Positions 19,765 to 29,040 are shown, numbered from the stretch's first letter. The stretch: DNA of 64,000 bases from Rugamonas rivuli (GCF_009380165.1 NZ_WHUF01000003.1:960486-1024485); one strand, 5' to 3'. Numbers and translations are program-made. The notes: generated by a model from the letters alone, not told the origin.

Positions 19765-22721
19765 TTTTACGCTGTCTCAACGCATTGCTTCTTCTGTTTC
19801 TGATCGCCGGGCCGCAATTCGCCCACGCGTCAGAACCAAGCCCGCTGCTCATCGACTACAGCCATACCGCCTGGTCCGAAAGGGATGGTGCGCCGACTGG
19901 CGCCACCAAGTTCGCGCAAGGCCCCGACGGCTGGCTATGGATCGCCACGCCAACCGGCATGTACCGGTTCGACGGCGTGCGCTTCGAACGCACCGACAAA
20001 ATCCACGGCTATCCTCTGGAGTCCAGCAACATCATGGGTCTGACCACCGCGCCCGATGGTGCGGTCTGGGTAGGCTACCGCGTCGGCGGCGTGTCCGTGT
20101 TCAGGAAGGATGGCGCTCACACTTATGCGGAGCAGGACGGCCTGCATCCGGTCGGCTCCCTGCATATCGAAGCCGCTCCCGATGGCGCGATCTGGGTCGC
20201 GATGCGCGATGGCGTGGCCGTGCTGCCACGCGGCGGCAGCCGCTTCCAATACCTCGGCCCCGAAGCCGGGCTGCCGGCTCTGGGCGTATTCCAGATCTTG
20301 TTCGCCCGCGACGGCACCACATGGGTAGGGACGAACACGGGCGCCTTCTTCCGCAAGCCAGGCGAAACCCGCTTCACCCAGGCCTGGCCGCATGTCGCGC
20401 TGGTCTGGCTGTGCGAAGCGCCGGACGGCACGATATGGGGCAACGATTTCAAAAATGGCTACTACAGGGTGCGTTCAACGCAGCCTTCAGCAGGCGAGTC
20501 CCTCAAGCCCGAACTCGATGGCTACGGCATGCTCTTCGACCGCCAGGGAACGATGTGGATGATGCATACCGATGGCATGGAACGCAGAGTGGCGCCCGCA
20601 GGGGCCAGCCTTCCAGAGCAACGGCTGTCGAAAGAAAACGGCATCAGCGGCCCGATACTCAGCACGCGGTTCCAGGACAGGGAAGGCAATCTTTGGATAG
20701 GCACGGCGGGCGGGATAGACCGGCTGCGCCCGAATCGCCTGAGAACCATGCCCGTGGAGACGCAACTGGAATATCCCGCACTGGTGGCAGGGCCGTCCGG
20801 CGATATCTGGGTGGGCGACTATGCACGCGATGTCTGGAAGTACAACCTTGCAGGACGCGTCAGCCGCGAGGCCCTGGGGCCGATCACGGCCAGCTACACC
20901 GCGCCGGACGGCGTCCTGTGGCTGGGCGGGACGGAAGCCCTTCAGCGGCGCGACCGCGATGGCGCCGTGACGTCGATCCCTTATCCACCCGAACTGAAAA
21001 GCCTGCGCGTCCACGCCCTGCAGCAGGATAGAGATGGCGCCTTGTGGGCCTCCTTCTCCTCCGGCAAAGGCGTGTACAAACTCGTTGATGGCCAGTGGAC
21101 CAAATCCGGCGGATTGCAGGGGCTCACCGACCTGCTGACCACCTCCATGGCCCGCGACGCCAAGGGGAACTTGTGGATGGCACATCTGCGCAGCCAGATC
21201 ACCATCATCGACGGCGCCACGGCACGCACACTGGGGCCGAAGGACGGTCTGCAACTGGGCACGATCATGCAGGTGTACCGCGACGGCCAGGCCATGTGGG
21301 CAGGCGGAGAAAATGGCGTCGTGCTCTATCGCGACGGCCGCTTCGCCACCTTGCGCGGTGAGCGCAACGAAATCTTCCGAGGCGTATCCGGCATCGTCAG
21401 GCTGCCGAACGGCGACCTGTGGCTGCACGGCGCCGATGGCCTGTATCACATCGCCGCCGCCGATATCAACGCGTGGCTGAACAACGAGCAGACCGCCGTG
21501 GCATTCGAACGCTTCGATGCGCAGGATGGCATGATGGGCCACGCGCCGCAACTGCGGCCCGTCCCCTCGCTGATGCGTTCAAGCGACGGCGTTCTGTGGT
21601 ACGCGACATCGACGACCATCGGCACCATCGATCCGGCCCACATCCTGCGCAATCCGCTGGCACCCCCGGTGGAAATCATCAGCGTGACTTCCGATAGCAT
21701 GCGCTACCCTACTCCATTGAACCGTGAACTCGCCCTGCCTGCGGGAACGCAGAATCTGCAGATCGACTTCACGGCACTGAGCCTGTCGATACCCGAGCGG
21801 GTGCGCGTGCGCTACCGGCTGGTCGGCCTCGATCGCACGTGGCAGGAAGCGACAGGCCGCCGGCAAGCGTATTACACCAATCTGGCGCCGGGAAATTATC
21901 GCTTCGAAGTCATCGCATCGAACGAGGACAATCTTTGGAATACCAAAGGCGCCGCACTGGAGATAGGCATTCCTCCGACCTTCGTCCAAAGCGGCTGGTT
22001 CAAGCTGCTGTTGGCGGCGTTGGGGATACTGCTGCTGTACAGCGCCTACGCATTGCGGATACGCTACCTGACGCAGCGCATGCAGGAAAGCTTGCAAGCT
22101 CGCCTTGCCGAGCGTTCACGCATCGCGCGCGCCCTGCACGATACGCTCCTGCAAAGCATGCAGGCTTTGCTGATGTCGTTCGACGCGCATAGCCAGAATC
22201 TGAAGGAAGGCACAACGGAGCGCACGCGCCTGGACCAGACGCTCAATCTCGCCGAGCAATTGCTGGTGGAGGGAAGGGACCAGATCATGGACCTGCGCGC
22301 ATCCGCCTCACCGGATGCGCTGGAGCTCACGTTGGAGCAGTTCGGAAAAGGGCTGGCTGAACACCGCTCGCACGCCTTTGCCATGAAGGTCAGCGGCGTG
22401 CCGCGACAACTGCGCCCGCATGTGCACGACGAGGTCTACGCCATCGCACGCGAAGCGCTGTTCAACGCCTCGCGCTACGCGGACGCCAGCCGCATCGAGC
22501 TGGAACTGGACTACAGCGCCAACGCCTTCGTCGTGCGCATTCGCGACAACGGGAAGGGCCTGGACGACGCCGTCGCCGCAGCAGGCCACCGGCCCGGCCA
22601 TTGGGGCATGGTGGGCATGCGCGAGCGCGCCTACAACATCGGCGCCAGCCTCGCAATCGAAAGCAAGCCGGGCGTGGGCACGGAACTCACTGCGACGGTA
22701 CCGGGAAGAACGGCTTACTGA
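19761..22721 (+). CDS. Two-component sensor histidine kinase with beta-propeller sensor
   Basis: A protein of about 986 residues. A TTG at 19761 overlaps the upstream TGA and opens directly into a signal peptide ('LNALLLLFLIAGPQFAHA'); an ATG at 19722 is the alternative and adds 13 residues. Periplasmic two-component-regulator propeller repeats ('GWLWIATPTGMYRFDG' and many similar blades) lead to a Y_Y_Y domain (about 650-730), one membrane helix (about 745-765), a HisKA_3 dimerisation domain with phospho-acceptor His (ALHDTLLQ, about residue 793), and a NarL-type HATPase. No response regulator is adjacent. Signal unknown. Confidence 0.9.
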   Translation: MILRCLNALLLLFLIAGPQFAHASEPSPLLIDYSHTAWSERDGAPTGATKFAQGPDGWLWIATPTGMYRFDGVRFERTDKIHGYPLESSNIMGLTTAPDGAVWVGYRVGGVSVFRKDGAHTYAEQDGLHPVGSLHIEAAPDGAIWVAMRDGVAVLPRGGSRFQYLGPEAGLPALGVFQILFARDGTTWVGTNTGAFFRKPGETRFTQAWPHVALVWLCEAPDGTIWGNDFKNGYYRVRSTQPSAGESLKPELDGYGMLFDRQGTMWMMHTDGMERRVAPAGASLPEQRLSKENGISGPILSTRFQDREGNLWIGTAGGIDRLRPNRLRTMPVETQLEYPALVAGPSGDIWVGDYARDVWKYNLAGRVSREALGPITASYTAPDGVLWLGGTEALQRRDRDGAVTSIPYPPELKSLRVHALQQDRDGALWASFSSGKGVYKLVDGQWTKSGGLQGLTDLLTTSMARDAKGNLWMAHLRSQITIIDGATARTLGPKDGLQLGTIMQVYRDGQAMWAGGENGVVLYRDGRFATLRGERNEIFRGVSGIVRLPNGDLWLHGADGLYHIAAADINAWLNNEQTAVAFERFDAQDGMMGHAPQLRPVPSLMRSSDGVLWYATSTTIGTIDPAHILRNPLAPPVEIISVTSDSMRYPTPLNRELALPAGTQNLQIDFTALSLSIPERVRVRYRLVGLDRTWQEATGRRQAYYTNLAPGNYRFEVIASNEDNLWNTKGAALEIGIPPTFVQSGWFKLLLAALGILLLYSAYALRIRYLTQRMQESLQARLAERSRIARALHDTLLQSMQALLMSFDAHSQNLKEGTTERTRLDQTLNLAEQLLVEGRDQIMDLRASASPDALELTLEQFGKGLAEHRSHAFAMKVSGVPRQLRPHVHDEVYAIAREALFNASRYADASRIELELDYSANAFVVRIRDNGKGLDDAVAAAGHRPGHWGMVGMRERAYNIGASLAIESKPGVGTELTATVPGRTAY

Positions 22722-22729
22722 GCCCCAAG

Positions 22730-23368
22730 TCAGCGATAGGCCAGCACGTCCAGTACCGCGTTTCCGTTCTCGCCAACCAGCTGCAACGCGGCGGGTGCGG
22801 TGTCGGCGGATGCCAGCGCCAGGCCTTTGTAGCTGCCTTCGGCGGCGCTGCCGCAACCGCTGGCAGTTAAGGTCAACGCGGCCGCGCCGCCGTAGGTGGC
22901 GCTGAAGTCCACCTTGCCGGACAGTTTGCAATCGCTGCCGCCCGCGCTGATGGCGCCGTCGGCAGCCACCGTGAACAGAGCAGGCTTGCCGCCGATGAGT
23001 GCCTGGTAGTTACCGGCCGCGTTGGCGGGCGACAGCGCATTCAGCACCAGCGCCTGCGTGCGGTCGTAGGCCAGCGTCACCATGCCGCCACTGGACACCG
23101 GCACGCGGCGTCCCTTGCTGCCATCCACCACGTGCATCACGGTGGCGGCGCTGTCGCCGTCGGCCGACAGCAGCACATAGCCCTTGCCGTCCTTGTTGGT
23201 GTAGATGCTGGCGCCGGACACTGTATCGCCATTGGCATAGCCTTGCAAAGCGCCCTCGCCCATTACCGGCACGCTGCTGGTCGGCGCCGGCTCGTTGCTG
23301 GACGAGCCATTGCATCCCGCGAGGCCGACAACCACGGCCAGCAAGGCCGCCTTCATCGTGTTGTTCAT
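22730..23368 (-). CDS. Putative lipoprotein of unknown function
   Basis: A 212-residue protein with a lipobox (VVGLAGC, Cys about 19) followed by a Ser/Pro linker. The rest is Gly/Ala-rich beta-type sequence with a Cys pair (SDCKLSG and ASGCGSA) that could form a disulfide. I recognise no family. Its start overlaps the stop of the SurE-like gene (ATGA), so it is the last gene of that exported-enzyme cluster. Confidence 0.7.
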   Translation of the reverse strand: MNNTMKAALLAVVVGLAGCNGSSSNEPAPTSSVPVMGEGALQGYANGDTVSGASIYTNKDGKGYVLLSADGDSAATVMHVVDGSKGRRVPVSSGGMVTLAYDRTQALVLNALSPANAAGNYQALIGGKPALFTVAADGAISAGGSDCKLSGKVDFSATYGGAAALTLTASGCGSAAEGSYKGLALASADTAPAALQLVGENGNAVLDVLAYR

Positions 23369-24396
23369 TGCGCGATCCCGTTCAATTTGATCTTCATCGC
23401 ATCTTCAAACGCGCGGCGCGCTTGCGGTACGCCTTCGACCGGAGAAATCGTCACCGCCGTCTTCGCGGCGATCACATTGTCTTCCGACGTGGCGGCTGTA
23501 TCCTTGGGCAGTACCACGCCGCTCGGCAGCGTGGTGCCGCCAGTGGCCAGGCTGATGCCGGGTACGGGGAAGTTGACGCCCGAGGCCACCGCCAGCGGAC
23601 TGTCCGACAGCTTTTCATAGAACGCCGGCACATAGCTGCTGGCCTTGCCGATGCGGGTGAAGCGGTACGGCAGCGCCGCGCCGGCACCGGCGCTGAAGTC
23701 CGGTACGTTGACGTTCAGACCCACGCCATCCGGCATCAGCAGGCCGCCGGCCTTGGCCTTGTTGGCGATCAGCGTGTCGACCAGCTTGACGACGATGCCC
23801 GCTACTTCATACGCACGATGCGACGCCGGCAGCGCGCCGCTCCAGTTGACCTGCGCCGTGGCGGCATCGCTGACGGCCATTGCCGGCAAGCCGCGGTTGA
23901 TCATGTAGATCAGGTTATTGAAGGTGCCGCTGCTGGCGTTGATCGCGCCGGTGTTGTTGCCCTCGTTGGGACCGGAGATCACCAGGTCGGGCGCGGCGCC
24001 CCACTTCTTCTTGGCCAGCACGTCCACGCCATACAGGCATGCCGTCACCGGCGTGCCGTTGACGTAGGAGACATCGGCGTCGCCGGTGTCCACACCTACG
24101 CCTGGGGCGCCGGCGGCCAGCCCCAAGGCCACCGCGCCGCGCTCCTTGCCGGTCAGCGCGCTGACCGGTGTGAGGAAGGCGATGTAGCCGCCACGGCCGG
24201 ATTGATTGTCGATAGGTGCAGCCACCGCCACGCTATGCCCAGCTGCCGACAGCTTCGATTTCAACGCGCGCAGGTTGGCGGCGGTGATGCCGTCATCGTT
24301 GCAGAGCAGGATGTTCAGCGCGGACGCTGGCGCCGCAGCAGTCAAGGCAAGGGCGCCGCACAAGGCGATTGCGCTGTTGAAGCGTGAAGATGGCAT
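23365..24396 (-). CDS. Exported SurE-family 5'/3'-nucleotidase
   Basis: A 343-residue SurE-fold phosphatase. The start at 24396 has an AGGAAG ribosome site and gives a signal peptide ('LCGALALTAAAPASA') directly before the catalytic N-terminus 'LNILLCNDDGIT'. Metal and phosphate residues of the family are visible in NDDG, 'NQSGRGGY', 'VNGTPVTACL' and 'PDLVISGPNEGNNTG'. Typical SurE is a cytoplasmic protein of about 250 residues; this one is longer and predicted to be periplasmic. It likely dephosphorylates nucleotides or related phosphoesters outside the cytoplasm. Confidence 0.85.
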   Translation of the reverse strand: MPSSRFNSAIALCGALALTAAAPASALNILLCNDDGITAANLRALKSKLSAAGHSVAVAAPIDNQSGRGGYIAFLTPVSALTGKERGAVALGLAAGAPGVGVDTGDADVSYVNGTPVTACLYGVDVLAKKKWGAAPDLVISGPNEGNNTGAINASSGTFNNLIYMINRGLPAMAVSDAATAQVNWSGALPASHRAYEVAGIVVKLVDTLIANKAKAGGLLMPDGVGLNVNVPDFSAGAGAALPYRFTRIGKASSYVPAFYEKLSDSPLAVASGVNFPVPGISLATGGTTLPSGVVLPKDTAATSEDNVIAAKTAVTISPVEGVPQARRAFEDAMKIKLNGIAQ

Positions 24397-24502
24397 GGCA
24401 CTTCCTGTCGAATGTATAAGAACGCAGAAGTGTAGTGATGCCTTGTTACCGCGACGTGACACGACAGCCGACAGCGCCGATACCGGGTATATCGAAACAG
24501 GA

Positions 24503-25117
24503 CTAGTCTCGCACGCCGACCCAGCGCCCCTTCTCCAGACGCAGGCGCTGCTTCATCTGCATCTGCCCTTCGCTTTTCATGATGTAGGCGATCATCGGGA
24601 ACACCTGCTGCGCAGCCGGTTCGTGCATCCACGGCGCGGCGGCGAACTTGTAGGTGTAGCTGGCCGTTCCGGTCGCAGCATCCCAGGCCACCACCTTGAC
24701 CAGACTAAGTTTGCCGACACAGAAATCGCCGGTGCGCGCGATCTTCTCACCGGTCGGTGCGACGGTGCTTGTGTCGCGCTTCAGATAGAATTTTTTTCCG
24801 GCCTCGGTCAGGCTGTAGCGCTGCACCGGCACCTCCTGCTCGACACCTTCGGCGTTACGGCGCACCACCATGCCGCCGGCCGATTCCGCCAGCCCCAGTT
24901 GCGCCAGCACCGGCAGCTGTACCGCATCGCGGCTGCCCGCTTCCGCGTCGCCCGGGGCCACGTCGATAGGCCAGTCGAACTTGCCGACGCAAACGTCGCC
25001 TTGCTGCGCAAGGTATTTGCTCAAGCCGGCGGCCAGCGCCTTGTGGCTGGGTTGCGGTGCAGCGTAGGCCGAAGCCGAAACTGCCGCCAGCATCGCCACC
25101 ATCGAAATCATCTTCAT
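24503..25117 (-). CDS. Exported protein of unknown function
   Basis: A 204-residue protein with a signal peptide (cut near 'ASAYAA', residue 19). It has two similar Cys-containing segments, 'QGDVCVGKFDW' and 'TGDFCVGKLSL', suggesting an internal duplication or a disulfide between them. No family recognised. Its start overlaps the stop of the dihaem enzyme gene (ATGA), and the exported SurE gene follows after 106 nt. Confidence 0.7.
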   Translation of the reverse strand: MKMISMVAMLAAVSASAYAAPQPSHKALAAGLSKYLAQQGDVCVGKFDWPIDVAPGDAEAGSRDAVQLPVLAQLGLAESAGGMVVRRNAEGVEQEVPVQRYSLTEAGKKFYLKRDTSTVAPTGEKIARTGDFCVGKLSLVKVVAWDAATGTASYTYKFAAAPWMHEPAAQQVFPMIAYIMKSEGQMQMKQRLRLEKGRWVGVRD

Positions 25118-26301
25118 TTTTTCACCACCAGATCGTTATCGGTCAGCGTGTTGAGGAACGCCTCCAGGTCTTGCATCTCCTGCTCGGTCATCGGCGGTTC
25201 GCTACCGCGTTTGCGGCCGTCGAGTGGCATCTGCTTATCGAGGTTGGCGCGGTAGCGCGCCGGCAGGTCGTTATACTTTTGCACCACGCCTTTGACGGTC
25301 GGATACCAGCGCTCCGGATGGGTGTCGCGCGTGTTGTAGAAGCGGATCACATCCTTCAGCGACTTCAACGCGCCGTTATGGAAGAAGGCCGAACGCGTCG
25401 CGACGTTGCGCAGCGTCGGCGTCTTGAACATACCGCAGTACTGGCTGCTGGCGGGACGTGGATGATCGGGACGGTCGCAGATGCCCAGGTCAAAATAGCC
25501 GGCCTTCGCGTTGGCAGGAATGTCCTTGTTGCGCGGGGCGCCTATCGCCGCATAGGTAAAGTCGGTGAACAGCTTGACGCTGCCGTTCAGGCCCGCGCCG
25601 TTGTAGTGGCATGCGAAGCAGTTGCCCTTGTTGGCATCGCTGTAGACGGCAAAACCGCGCATCTCGGCCGCCGTCAACTCTCCGCCGATCTTGTTGCTGG
25701 AGTAGAGGTCGTACTTGCTGCTGTAAGGGTGGAAGCTGCTGTCCTCCAGCTGATAGGCCTGCAGCGCGTCCAGCGCGTGCCTGAAGGCCTTTTGATCGTT
25801 CTTGAACACCTCCGGCCCGAACGCCTGGCGGAACTGCTCCGCGTAGGCCGAGGCGCGCAGCTTGCGCACCACATCGGCCACGCTATTGTTCGCCATCTCG
25901 TGCTTCGCCAGCAGCGGTATGCGCGCCTGCTCGGCCAGCGTGGCGGCGCGGCCGTCCTGCGTGTGGCCGCCGCCGGGGCCGGGCGTGCTGATGCCGTCCG
26001 GGTTGTCCAGCATGTCCTCATACGGCGGCGTGTACTCCTGATAGCGCAGCGACGGCACCGCGCGCACGCCTGCCGTGGCCAGCCTGGCGCCGCCCAGCTG
26101 CACCGCCAGCTTGTTCGGCGGTGCATGGGCGTGGGCCGGATCGTGGCAGGTGGCGCAGGACATCCTGCCGGAACCCGACAGCGATTGATCGAAAAACATC
26201 TGCTTGCCGATTTCGGCGGCGGCGCTCAACGGCGCCACCGCCGGCGCGGCCACGGCTTGCGCCACCGCCACACTCAACACCAACATCAAGGCCAGTCTCA
26301 T
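25114..26301 (-). CDS. MauG/cytochrome-c-peroxidase-like dihaem protein
   Basis: A 395-residue exported protein. A signal peptide (about residues 1-18) precedes two c-type haem sites, CATCH near residue 49 and CFACH near residue 228. The order and the region 'GMFKTPTLRNVATRSAFFHNG' match the dihaem peroxidase/MauG superfamily, which uses peroxide or oxidises protein residues in the periplasm. The start codon abuts the stop of the upstream phosphoesterase with no gap. Whether it is a true peroxidase or a MauG-like oxidase cannot be told from sequence alone. Confidence 0.9.
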   Translation of the reverse strand: MRLALMLVLSVAVAQAVAAPAVAPLSAAAEIGKQMFFDQSLSGSGRMSCATCHDPAHAHAPPNKLAVQLGGARLATAGVRAVPSLRYQEYTPPYEDMLDNPDGISTPGPGGGHTQDGRAATLAEQARIPLLAKHEMANNSVADVVRKLRASAYAEQFRQAFGPEVFKNDQKAFRHALDALQAYQLEDSSFHPYSSKYDLYSSNKIGGELTAAEMRGFAVYSDANKGNCFACHYNGAGLNGSVKLFTDFTYAAIGAPRNKDIPANAKAGYFDLGICDRPDHPRPASSQYCGMFKTPTLRNVATRSAFFHNGALKSLKDVIRFYNTRDTHPERWYPTVKGVVQKYNDLPARYRANLDKQMPLDGRKRGSEPPMTEQEMQDLEAFLNTLTDNDLVVKK

Positions 26302-28455
26302 TTACTTGAGCGCCCAGCCGTTGCGCTGATCGGCGTCCGGGCCGACCTGCTTGATGGTTGGGTAGCCGTTCTTCTGGACGTAGCCGGCCGGGATCACATA
26401 GGTGTGATTCATCGGACGCACCGCATCGAAGTGGGCGTCGGCGCTGCCTGCATACTCGGGCAGGTTCAGGATGTTCGCCGCGATGAACTTCTGGCTGTAC
26501 TTCGAACGGTTCATGTACGACCAGTCGTCCGCAGGGTCGGCCAGCTGGAACATGTCCTGCAAGGTGCGCACCAGCGAGATGTGGCTGTAGGCGTCGCTGT
26601 CGACCACGCCCTTAGGTGCGCCAGGCTGGTTGTTCAACACGCCGAAGATGCTGGTGCCGTGGCCCTTGTTGCCCTGCTTGTAGTTGGTGATGGATTCCAC
26701 CGACACGCTACCGTCGGCGTTGCGCACCAGCGGGCCCAGTGCCACCGGGGTGCCGCTGGTATTCCAGCCGCAGCACGAATTGAAGCCGCTGGTGGCCGTA
26801 CCTTCGTCGAACATCATGACGATGGCGACGCGTTTTTGGGGGTTGTTCCACAGCGGCGAAGCCTGGATCTTCTTGATCAGATAGTCCGTGTATTTATCGC
26901 CGCGATAGATCAACGGGCTGCCGGAGCAGTCGCTGGCTGGCTTGGTGGTGGCGCTGCCAGGCAGCGTGCCGACCAGCGTCACGCCGTGCATGTCGTCGCA
27001 CTGGTCCGGTTCCAGGATATTGATCTGGCCGACGTCGCCGCTTTGCAGATCGTCGCCGAACTGGTCGACGTTCCAGCCGGCCGGCGCCACTGCCGCCAGC
27101 GCGGCATCCCACTGCCCGCCGCCCAGGGTGCGGTTATTCTTCAGGAATTCCGGCGAGCTGCGCACGTTCTGGAAGAACACGCTGCCATTGTGCTTGGCCG
27201 CGTACAGCGCGCCGGCCAGGCGCACATTCAGGCCCGGCGTGCCGATGGCGCCAACCGGATCGTTCGCCGTGTACAGATAGTCCGGCGCGGTGATGGTGGC
27301 GTCGGCAGTGCCGTCCTTGCGCCAGTCGCCGCCCGGGTTCTTGGACTCGCTGTAGACGCGCCAGCTCATGCCCTTGCTGGTCAAGGCATTGAACAGGTTG
27401 GGACGGCTCTTGATATTGTGGTTGGTGTTGTTGTTGCAGGCGTTGACGCCAGGCGGCAGCGGCAGGTCTTCAATCGCGTTGGCGGCAGCGGTGCCGCTCG
27501 GGTAGCAGTTGAAGGCGCTGTCGTCGGTGATGCCGAAGTCGTCGCCGGCGGCGATGGCCAGGCGATTGGGCTCACTCGGATTACCGGTGGCGTAGTAGCT
27601 GGTGAACTGGTTGCCCGCATTCAGATAGGCGTTGATGCGCGGCGCGTAGACCGAGTTCTTGATCGACGACGTGGCCTTGTTTTCCAGGACGATCATGAAC
27701 ACGTGGTCGTAGCGCGGAATGCCTTCCAGGTTCATCGCGGCCTGGTGCGCTTCCTTCATCGTGATCGCAGGGCCGGTGGCGCCTGGATCCGCGGCCAGCG
27801 CAGCGGGCGATACGTCGCGGCGGTCCACCATCTTGGCGGCGAAGGCGAAGCGGTTGCTGAGAATGACGGATTCCTTCAGCAGGTCGGCGCCGGCGGCGGT
27901 CATGTCGGCCAGCACGGTGTCGGACGAAACGTTCAGGCGGATGGCCAGGTTGTTCTTGGCCGATTCAAAACTGATGCGGTCTTCTTCCATCATGCGCACC
28001 ACTTCGGTGGTCAGCGGCGAGATCGCGACCTTGGCCGGCACCAGTGGATTGATCAGCGCAGCCGATACCTGGTCGGCTGCGGCGCGCAGCACCATGCGCT
28101 GGCCTGCGGGATGGCCGCCGTTGAGCGAGGTGGCCGAAACTTCTGCCACCAGTGCGCCCGGGGTGCGCGTGGCCAGCAGGAAGCTGCCGTCGGCCTTGGT
28201 CAGGGTGCTGGCTTCGCCGGTGTCGCAGACGCCGTTGTCGTTGGCGTCGATGCAGACCTTCACCGACTGGAACACCGAGGCCACAGTGCTCGACGCGGCG
28301 CTGGCGGCCGGCGAGTTGGCGATGACCGGCGGCGTAAACCAGGTGCCGGAGACGACGCCGCGCACGGTGACAGGTGCGGTGGCGGCATGGGCCGGCACCG
28401 ACAGCGCCAGCACGGCGCCTGCGACGGCGCTCGAAATCAGGGTAGTTTTTAGCAT
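26302..28455 (-). CDS. Exported phosphoesterase-family protein (AcpA/phospholipase C-like)
   Basis: A 717-residue protein with a signal peptide (cut near 'SVPAHA', residue 24). An N-terminal region contains 'CIDANDNGVCDTGEA', like a calcium-type or SdrD-like segment. From about residue 250 the phosphoesterase domain begins with 'YDHVFMIVLENKATSS' and later shows 'DDMHG' and 'VAIVMMFDEG', matching the phosphoesterase family that includes AcpA and bacterial phospholipase C. Substrate unknown. It follows the PEP-CTERM gene after 33 nt and abuts the dihaem gene. Confidence 0.85.
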   Translation of the reverse strand: MLKTTLISSAVAGAVLALSVPAHAATAPVTVRGVVSGTWFTPPVIANSPAASAASSTVASVFQSVKVCIDANDNGVCDTGEASTLTKADGSFLLATRTPGALVAEVSATSLNGGHPAGQRMVLRAAADQVSAALINPLVPAKVAISPLTTEVVRMMEEDRISFESAKNNLAIRLNVSSDTVLADMTAAGADLLKESVILSNRFAFAAKMVDRRDVSPAALAADPGATGPAITMKEAHQAAMNLEGIPRYDHVFMIVLENKATSSIKNSVYAPRINAYLNAGNQFTSYYATGNPSEPNRLAIAAGDDFGITDDSAFNCYPSGTAAANAIEDLPLPPGVNACNNNTNHNIKSRPNLFNALTSKGMSWRVYSESKNPGGDWRKDGTADATITAPDYLYTANDPVGAIGTPGLNVRLAGALYAAKHNGSVFFQNVRSSPEFLKNNRTLGGGQWDAALAAVAPAGWNVDQFGDDLQSGDVGQINILEPDQCDDMHGVTLVGTLPGSATTKPASDCSGSPLIYRGDKYTDYLIKKIQASPLWNNPQKRVAIVMMFDEGTATSGFNSCCGWNTSGTPVALGPLVRNADGSVSVESITNYKQGNKGHGTSIFGVLNNQPGAPKGVVDSDAYSHISLVRTLQDMFQLADPADDWSYMNRSKYSQKFIAANILNLPEYAGSADAHFDAVRPMNHTYVIPAGYVQKNGYPTIKQVGPDADQRNGWALK

Positions 28456-28488
28456 GGGTATTCTCTAGTCAATGGCGGAATGGCGGAA

Positions 28489-29040
28489 TCAAGCCTGGCG
28501 GCGACGGCGGGCGGCGACGCCGGCCACGCCCAGGCCGGCGATCAGCATCGCGGCGCTGCCGGGTTCCGGTACCGGCGCGGCCACCAGCGACCAGCTGGCG
28601 TTGTTGGTCGGCTGGTCGAACGCCAGGTCGGTGCAGTTGCCGTTGCAATTGAGCGCGTAGGCCTGGTTACCAATCTGCGCATCGCTGCTGGTGACGAAGA
28701 AGAAGTAGTTGTTGATGTCGTTGTAGTTCGTCTGTGGATTCGCATCGGCGAAGATGAAGTTGTTCTTGCCCGCGACAGTCGACACGACGGCGCCCGCTGC
28801 GCTGTTCCAGTTGTGCGTGGAAGCGTCCCACGATGCGCCGGTCAGCGCACCGGTAAAATCGGTGCCGTTGAAGTTGATGTGCACATTGGAGACGTTCTCC
28901 ACCAGATCGCCGTTCAGGTGGCCGGACAGCGAGCCGGTGATGGCCTGGTTGTCGCCGAAGGTATAGGCGAAGGTGAAGTTTTCAGCGTGCGCGGAGGCAA
29001 ACGCCGCCAGCAGGATGGCTGCGGAGCAGATTTTTTTCAT
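28489..29040 (-). CDS. PEP-CTERM sorting-domain protein
   Basis: A 183-residue exported protein. The start at 29040 gives a signal peptide ('AAILLAAFASAHA') and follows an AGGTAG site. The C-terminus is a textbook PEP-CTERM signal: VPEPG, a hydrophobic helix, then RRRR. Such proteins are cut and anchored by an exosortase, which is not in this window. The body is Asn/Gly-rich beta-type sequence of unknown role. It heads the cluster whose next gene encodes the phosphoesterase. Confidence 0.9.
   Translation of the reverse strand: MKKICSAAILLAAFASAHAENFTFAYTFGDNQAITGSLSGHLNGDLVENVSNVHINFNGTDFTGALTGASWDASTHNWNSAAGAVVSTVAGKNNFIFADANPQTNYNDINNYFFFVTSSDAQIGNQAYALNCNGNCTDLAFDQPTNNASWSLVAAPVPEPGSAAMLIAGLGVAGVAARRRRQA

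Noticed and set aside
24397..24502. Possible Pho box before the exported SurE gene (repeated TGTC on the minus strand)
   Set aside because: The spacing of the repeats (7 and 5 nt) does not fit the 11-nt period of PhoB sites, so phosphate control is not supported by sequence.
25057..28452. A 1131-codon plus-strand frame across the phosphoesterase and dihaem genes
   Set aside because: Antisense to genes with signal peptides, haem motifs and catalytic blocks; no support of its own.
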